From: an uncultured Akkermansia sp.
Lineage (GTDB): Bacteria; Verrucomicrobiota; Verrucomicrobiia; Verrucomicrobiales; Akkermansiaceae
NCBI GenBank assembly: GCA_905200945.1
Contig: CAJKMG010000009.1
Coordinates: 1-64,000, forward strand
Direction of reading: 5' to 3'
DNA: 64,000 bases
The first letter of the stretch is position 1; the number at the start of each line of letters is the position of its first letter. Below, one piece after another: positions 59,850 to 64,000 of the stretch. The translations under genes were made by a program, and so were the position numbers. A model generated the notes under the pieces. It worked only from the letters and a program-made list of their open reading frames with translations, ran no database searches and was not told the DNA's origin.

Positions 59850-62678
59850 ATGATGACCGCCACCGAAATACGCCAAAGCTTTCTGGACTTTTTCCGCGAA
59901 AAACAGCACACGGTCGTGCCCTCCGCTTCTTTGATGCCTCAGAGCCCCGGTTTGTTGTTTACAAATGCCGGCATGAATCAGTTTGTTCCGTATTTCCTGG
60001 GCGTATGGACTCCCCCGTGGACGCCCGCCCGCGCTACGGATACCCAGAAATGCATCCGCGCCGGCGGCAAGCACAATGATCTGGAGGATGTGGGGTATGA
60101 CTCCTACCACCACACGTTTTTTGAAATGCTGGGGAACTGGTCTTTCGGGGATTATTTCAAGAAGGAAGCTATCCGGTGGGCCTGGGAGCTGGTCGTGGAG
60201 CGGTGGGGATTTCCGGCGGAACGCCTGTACGCCACCGTGTACGCTCCGGACAAAAGCAAGGGCGACCCCGGAGAGTTTGACCGGGAAGCCTGGGATTACT
60301 GGGCTGAGCTGTTCCGTTCCCGCGGACTGGACCCGGACGTGCATATCGTGCACGGGAATGTGAAGGATAATTTCTGGATGATGGGGGAAACCGGCCCCTG
60401 TGGTCCCTGTTCCGAGCTGCACGTGGACCTGACCCCGGAGGGGAATACGAAGGGCAGCCTGGTAAACAAGGATTCCGACCAGTGCATAGAAATCTGGAAT
60501 CTGGTGTTTATCCAGTACAATGCGGAGAGCGACGGCTCCATGCGCAACCTTCCGGCGTGCCATGTGGATACCGGCATGGGTTTTGAACGCGCGTGCTCCA
60601 TCATGCAGTGCACGAACGGATTCAAGGATTTTTCCCGCAAACCGTCCAATTACGCCACGGACGTGTTCCGCCCCCTGTTTGACCGCCTGGAAGTTCTGAG
60701 CGGACGGAAGTACGCGGACGTGTATCCGGCGCCCGGTTCCAAGAGGGTGGATGCGGAGGACGGGACCCTCCAGGAGGCGATAGCCTTCCGGGTGATTGCC
60801 GATCATCTGCGCACGCTCAGTTTTTCCATTGCGGACGGCATTCTGCCGGGCAACAATGGCCGTAATTACGTGCTGCGCCGCATTTTGCGCCGTGCCGTGC
60901 GCTATGGGCGCCGCCTGGGCTTTACCCAGCCGTTTTTGGCGGAACTGGTGGATACGCTGGTGGAGTCCTTCGGGCAGGTGTTCCCGGAACTGGCCGCCCG
61001 CGCCGCTACCGTGAAGGAGGTGTTGAACCGTGAAGAGGCCAGTTTTAATGAGACGCTGGACCGCGGCCTGGAATTGTTTGACGCGGAAACGGCTTCCTCC
61101 GGAAAGGTGAGCGGCGAGTTCGCCTTCAAGCTGTATGATACGTACGGGTTCCCCATTGACCTGACTGCCCTGCTGGCGGAGGAACGCGGCCTGGATATTG
61201 ATATGGAGCGGTTCAACAGGCTGATGGAGGAACAGCGGGAACGCGCCCGGGCCGCCCGCAAGAGCGAGGTGGTGCGCGCCCTGGATTTGAAGACGGACGC
61301 CGTGACGGAGTTTACGGGGTACGATGTGGACGAATGCGCCGCTACGGTGCTGGAAGTGAGCCGCCAGGGGGATTCCCTGTTCATCATCACGGACAAGACT
61401 CCGTTTTACGCGGAAATGGGCGGGCAGGTGTCCGATGCCGGGTTGGTTGAAATCGGCGGGGAAAGCTACCATGTGATGGCCGTCCAGCAGATCGGGAATG
61501 CCCGCGCCCATGTGGTGGAAGCGCGCCCCGGGCTGAAGGTGAAGCCCGGCGACCGCGTGCATTTGAGCATTGACGCGGAACGCCGCCGCCGCATTGAGGC
61601 GCATCACACCGCCACGCATCTTCTTCACTGCGCCCTGCATCAGGTGGTCAGCCCGGATGCGGCCCAGCAGGGGTCCTTTGTTTCGGAAGACCGGCTGCGT
61701 TTTGACTTTAACAGCAGCGCCGTTTCTCCGGACCAGCTCCGCCTGATTGAAGAGAAGGTGAACGGCTGGATTGAGGAGTCTCTTCCCGTGCACTGCACGG
61801 AACGCGCCTATGCGGACGTGAAGGGCAATGCCGCGATTGCCCAGTTCTTCGGCGACAAGTACGGGGATGTGGTGCGCGTGGTCCAGGTGGGCGGATGCAG
61901 GGATGGGCTGGACGGGGTTTCCATGGAATTCTGCGGCGGAACTCATATCTCCAATACGAAGAATATCGGCCTGTTCAAGATTAAGAGCGAGGGGGCCATC
62001 GCTTCCGGCGTGCGCCGCATTGAAGCGATGACGGGGGACGCTGCTCTGGAAATGATACGGCAGCATGTTGTCGCCAAGAGTCTGGAAATCGCCAAGGCGG
62101 TGGAGAAGATCAAGGAAGTCAATTACGAGTTGGCGGACATGGGGCTGGAACAGGTGCCTGTCCCCACGATTGAAGGCAAGCCGGGGCTGACGGCCCTGGG
62201 AGCTTCCGATATCCGGACGGTAAATGATTCCCTGGCGCGTTTCGACGCCTCCGTGGAGCATTTCAAACAGACGGCTCTGGATGCGGAGAAGAAGCTTAAA
62301 AAAGCCCGCGCCGGGCAGTCCGCCGTCAAGGCGGACGCCCTGCTGAATGAGTGGCTTTCCGATGCCCCTTCTTCCCTGATCCAGGTGGCGGAGGGCGCCG
62401 GGGAATTGCTTCAGGAGCTGCTGAACGGGTTGAAAAAGCGCCAGTATGCGGGCGCCGCCTTCCTGCTGTGCGTGGACAGTTCTTCCTTGCTCCTGGGCGC
62501 TTATTGTGGCAAAGATGCCATTGCGGACGGATTGTCCGCCGGAGACATGATCCGCGAGGTTGCCGCTCTTGCCGGAGGCAAGGGAGGCGGCCGTGCGGAC
62601 CAGGCCCGCGGTTCCGCTCCGCAGGATGCCGATCCTCAGGCCCTGGCTGCCGCCGCCCGCAATATTATTAACGGATAA
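59850..62678 (+). CDS. alaS: Alanine-tRNA ligase
   Basis: The 942-residue enzyme charges tRNA-Ala. It has the class II aminoacylation core (TNAGMNQFVPYFLG, DVGYDSYHHTFFEMLGNWSF), the editing domain with zinc-binding HHTATHLLH and CGGTHISNT, and the C-terminal C-Ala domain with KGGGRADQARGS. All four editing ligands appear intact. It is preceded by a 134-base divergent spacer without a visible T-box. Confidence 0.97.
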   Translation: MMTATEIRQSFLDFFREKQHTVVPSASLMPQSPGLLFTNAGMNQFVPYFLGVWTPPWTPARATDTQKCIRAGGKHNDLEDVGYDSYHHTFFEMLGNWSFGDYFKKEAIRWAWELVVERWGFPAERLYATVYAPDKSKGDPGEFDREAWDYWAELFRSRGLDPDVHIVHGNVKDNFWMMGETGPCGPCSELHVDLTPEGNTKGSLVNKDSDQCIEIWNLVFIQYNAESDGSMRNLPACHVDTGMGFERACSIMQCTNGFKDFSRKPSNYATDVFRPLFDRLEVLSGRKYADVYPAPGSKRVDAEDGTLQEAIAFRVIADHLRTLSFSIADGILPGNNGRNYVLRRILRRAVRYGRRLGFTQPFLAELVDTLVESFGQVFPELAARAATVKEVLNREEASFNETLDRGLELFDAETASSGKVSGEFAFKLYDTYGFPIDLTALLAEERGLDIDMERFNRLMEEQRERARAARKSEVVRALDLKTDAVTEFTGYDVDECAATVLEVSRQGDSLFIITDKTPFYAEMGGQVSDAGLVEIGGESYHVMAVQQIGNARAHVVEARPGLKVKPGDRVHLSIDAERRRRIEAHHTATHLLHCALHQVVSPDAAQQGSFVSEDRLRFDFNSSAVSPDQLRLIEEKVNGWIEESLPVHCTERAYADVKGNAAIAQFFGDKYGDVVRVVQVGGCRDGLDGVSMEFCGGTHISNTKNIGLFKIKSEGAIASGVRRIEAMTGDAALEMIRQHVVAKSLEIAKAVEKIKEVNYELADMGLEQVPVPTIEGKPGLTALGASDIRTVNDSLARFDASVEHFKQTALDAEKKLKKARAGQSAVKADALLNEWLSDAPSSLIQVAEGAGELLQELLNGLKKRQYAGAAFLLCVDSSSLLLGAYCGKDAIADGLSAGDMIREVAALAGGKGGGRADQARGSAPQDADPQALAAAARNIING

Positions 62679-62710
62679 ACCCCTTACCTGGGCCCTATCG
62701 GACACCAATC

Positions 62711-63535
62711 ATGGACAAGAAGATTTTCCCGGACGAACCTGAGATTCCCATTTTGCCTAATTTGTTTACGGCAGGGAACCTAGTGTGCGGTTTTTTCGCC
62801 ATTCTGACGATTTTTGAGGGAATCAACCAGGCGGACAGCGACGCTGTGGCTGCTTTTTCCTATTATCAGAATGCCACTTTTCTAATCTTCGCGGCGTGTT
62901 TGTTTGACTTGTTTGACGGCCGCATTGCCCGCATGCGCGGGCAGGACGGCCCTTTCGGGCGGGAATTCGATTCTCTGGCGGATATTGTCTCCTTCGGCAT
63001 CGCCCCGGCGCTGCTGGTGGCCAAGGCCGTCCTGTTCCAGCTGTCCCCTCCGGAGGTGGGCTGGGGCATCGGCATCCTGTACCTGCTGTGCGCCGCGTTG
63101 CGCCTGGCGCGGTTTAATTGCATGGCGGCCGCTCCCCGGAAGGAAGGCCAGAGCAGCGATTTTGTGGGGCTGCCCGTTCCGATGGCGGCGGGAGCCGTGG
63201 TCTCCACCATGTACCTGGTGATGTATCTGGCAGGCAGGGCCCCGGACGGGGCCATGGACCTGGGCGTCTTCAAATACGTGATTGCGCTGGCAATGGCGGG
63301 AGTCTCCATTCTGATGATGAGCCGGGTGGTCTATCCCAGCTTCAAGCATATTAACATGCGCACGCGGGGGACGATGTACGCGATTGTGTTCATCGTGCTG
63401 GCGGTCATCTGCATTTTCAAATTCCCGTGGGTGATGCCCGCAGTCATTTTTTCCATCTATCTGCTTTACGGGCTGGTGCGGCCCTGGGTGGCCCGCCGCT
63501 GGCGAAACAGGCTGGAAGCCCGTGATGGAGAATAA
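62711..63535 (+). CDS. pssA: CDP-diacylglycerol-serine O-phosphatidyltransferase
   Basis: The 274-residue membrane enzyme makes phosphatidylserine, the precursor of phosphatidylethanolamine. The CDP-alcohol phosphotransferase signature D-x2-DG-x2-AR-x8-G-x3-D-x3-D is present in DLFDGRIARMRGQDGPFGRE followed by FDSLAD. There are about six to eight hydrophobic segments. It starts 32 bases after alaS, so the two may share a transcript. Confidence 0.93.
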   Translation: MDKKIFPDEPEIPILPNLFTAGNLVCGFFAILTIFEGINQADSDAVAAFSYYQNATFLIFAACLFDLFDGRIARMRGQDGPFGREFDSLADIVSFGIAPALLVAKAVLFQLSPPEVGWGIGILYLLCAALRLARFNCMAAAPRKEGQSSDFVGLPVPMAAGAVVSTMYLVMYLAGRAPDGAMDLGVFKYVIALAMAGVSILMMSRVVYPSFKHINMRTRGTMYAIVFIVLAVICIFKFPWVMPAVIFSIYLLYGLVRPWVARRWRNRLEARDGE

Positions 63536-63693
63536 GAAAGCTTGTAGAAAACTGTTCCTGCCTTTTCTTTGAACAGACCATGTTGCGCCGGATTGGAACC
63601 GTCTGGCGGCGTTGTTGCCGCGGCCCGGTTCCGGGCATGTCCCTGAGTCCGGTTTTTTAAGAGAGGGGTGGAATAGCCCCGAAATACCGGAGC

Positions 63694-64000
63694 TTACTTG
63701 TTTTTCTTTTTAAAGTCGTCCGCGAAGGGGTCTTTTTCCGGGGCGGTGGGCACGGCGTGCGTTTCAATATCCTTGGTGCTCTTGACCAGCGTGATGCATA
63801 CGGGCTTGCTGCGGTTGCCCATGGCGTCATAAGTGTAAAGGAAGCGGCGCACGAGTTCCTTGGTGCGGGAATCGAACATTTGCTCTTCTCTCAGGTTGGC
63901 GTTGCCGTCGTAGCCGTAACGCACGAAAAAGAGTTCGTTTTTTTGCCCGTCAAAGATCAGGCAGGAGCGCAGCTCTCCAAAAGGCCCTCTTTTGTACAGG
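63694..64000 (-). CDS. C-terminal part of an unknown protein, 5' end beyond the window
   Basis: The frame is open from the right edge to a stop at 63694, giving at least 102 residues: the visible start is LYKRGPFGELRSCLIFDGQK, then ELFFVRYGYDGNANLREEQM, FDSRTKELVRRFLYTYDAMG and a Lys-rich end (DPFADDFKKKNK). The YDAMGNRS motif resembles RHS/YD-repeat proteins, but there is only one such motif here, so the family is open. The true start lies outside the window. Confidence 0.6.
   Translation of the reverse strand, partial: LYKRGPFGELRSCLIFDGQKNELFFVRYGYDGNANLREEQMFDSRTKELVRRFLYTYDAMGNRSKPVCITLVKSTKDIETHAVPTAPEKDPFADDFKKKNK

Noticed and set aside
63595..63632. Terminator after pssA
   Set aside because: GGAACCG and CGGTTCC can pair, but the inner stem is imperfect and no T run follows directly, so I did not list it as a feature.
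1..64000. CRISPR arrays, insertion sequences, prophage genes, rRNA operon
   Set aside because: No regularly spaced repeats, transposase, integrase, phage structural genes or rRNA sequence were seen.

Overview
This 64 kb window most likely comes from a Verrucomicrobiota chromosome, probably Akkermansia or a close relative. The evidence is a secreted protein ending in a PEP-CTERM-type tail (VPEP, hydrophobic stretch, MRRRRK), exported beta-propeller/c-type cytochrome proteins, and otherwise standard Gram-negative housekeeping genes at about 60% GC in lines I counted by hand. I saw no phage, insertion sequence or CRISPR array. Species assignment is inference.

Layout. 0.3-7.5 kb: gyrB-gyrA, a LUD-domain protein and a U32 peptidase, all on the + strand. 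7.9-14.9 kb: an exported propeller/haem protein with a formylglycine-generating-enzyme-like C-terminus, a YVTN-propeller cytochrome lipoprotein, a chorismatase/Rid-like enzyme and a small membrane protein. 15.1-23.8 kb (- strand): a complete assimilatory sulfate reduction cluster, cysK-cysH-cysD-cysN, an SsuABC-type ABC transporter and sulfite reductase. This cluster is nearer 50% GC than its neighbours. 24.5-33.0 kb: phosphate uptake, with pstS-pstC-pstA-pstB-phoU on the - strand and a second pstB-phoU pair facing away on the + strand. 33.1-37.7 kb: aldose 1-epimerase, a glycine-zipper lipoprotein, a Cys/Lys-rich secreted mini-protein and a two-domain M16 peptidase. 37.7-39.4 kb: a low-GC patch (about 40%) with an HD-domain protein and a broken maltose O-acetyltransferase gene. 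39.4-54.2 kb: bactofilin, frr, pyrH, an MscS channel, peroxiredoxin, an NSS transporter, an AsmA-like protein, an IF-1-like protein, recR, fabF, msrB, dinB, an ATP/ADP-translocase-like carrier and the PEP-CTERM protein. 54.5-63.5 kb: tRNA-Arg(CCG), an HlyD/double-ATPase/two-permease ABC exporter operon, alaS and pssA. A 5'-partial gene enters from the right edge.

How the genes work together. The sulfur cluster can take sulfate to cysteine by the APS route: CysDN makes APS, CysH (iron-sulfur APS reductase type) makes sulfite, the sirohaem reductase makes sulfide and CysK makes cysteine. CysN carries what looks like a dead APS kinase tail, which fits a pathway that skips PAPS. The Pst locus supplies phosphate and has two ATPase/PhoU sets for one binding protein and one permease pair. 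The ABC exporter operon is translationally coupled by three 4-base overlaps.

Most notable observations: natural Ala and Gly at the two main GyrA quinolone-resistance positions; a 13-bp inverted repeat flanking an alternating CG tract just upstream of gyrB; the propeller-cytochrome/chorismatase-like gene set; the degenerate kinase tail on CysN; a palindromic operator candidate at the cysK promoter; duplicated pstB-phoU; and an extra IF-1-like protein.
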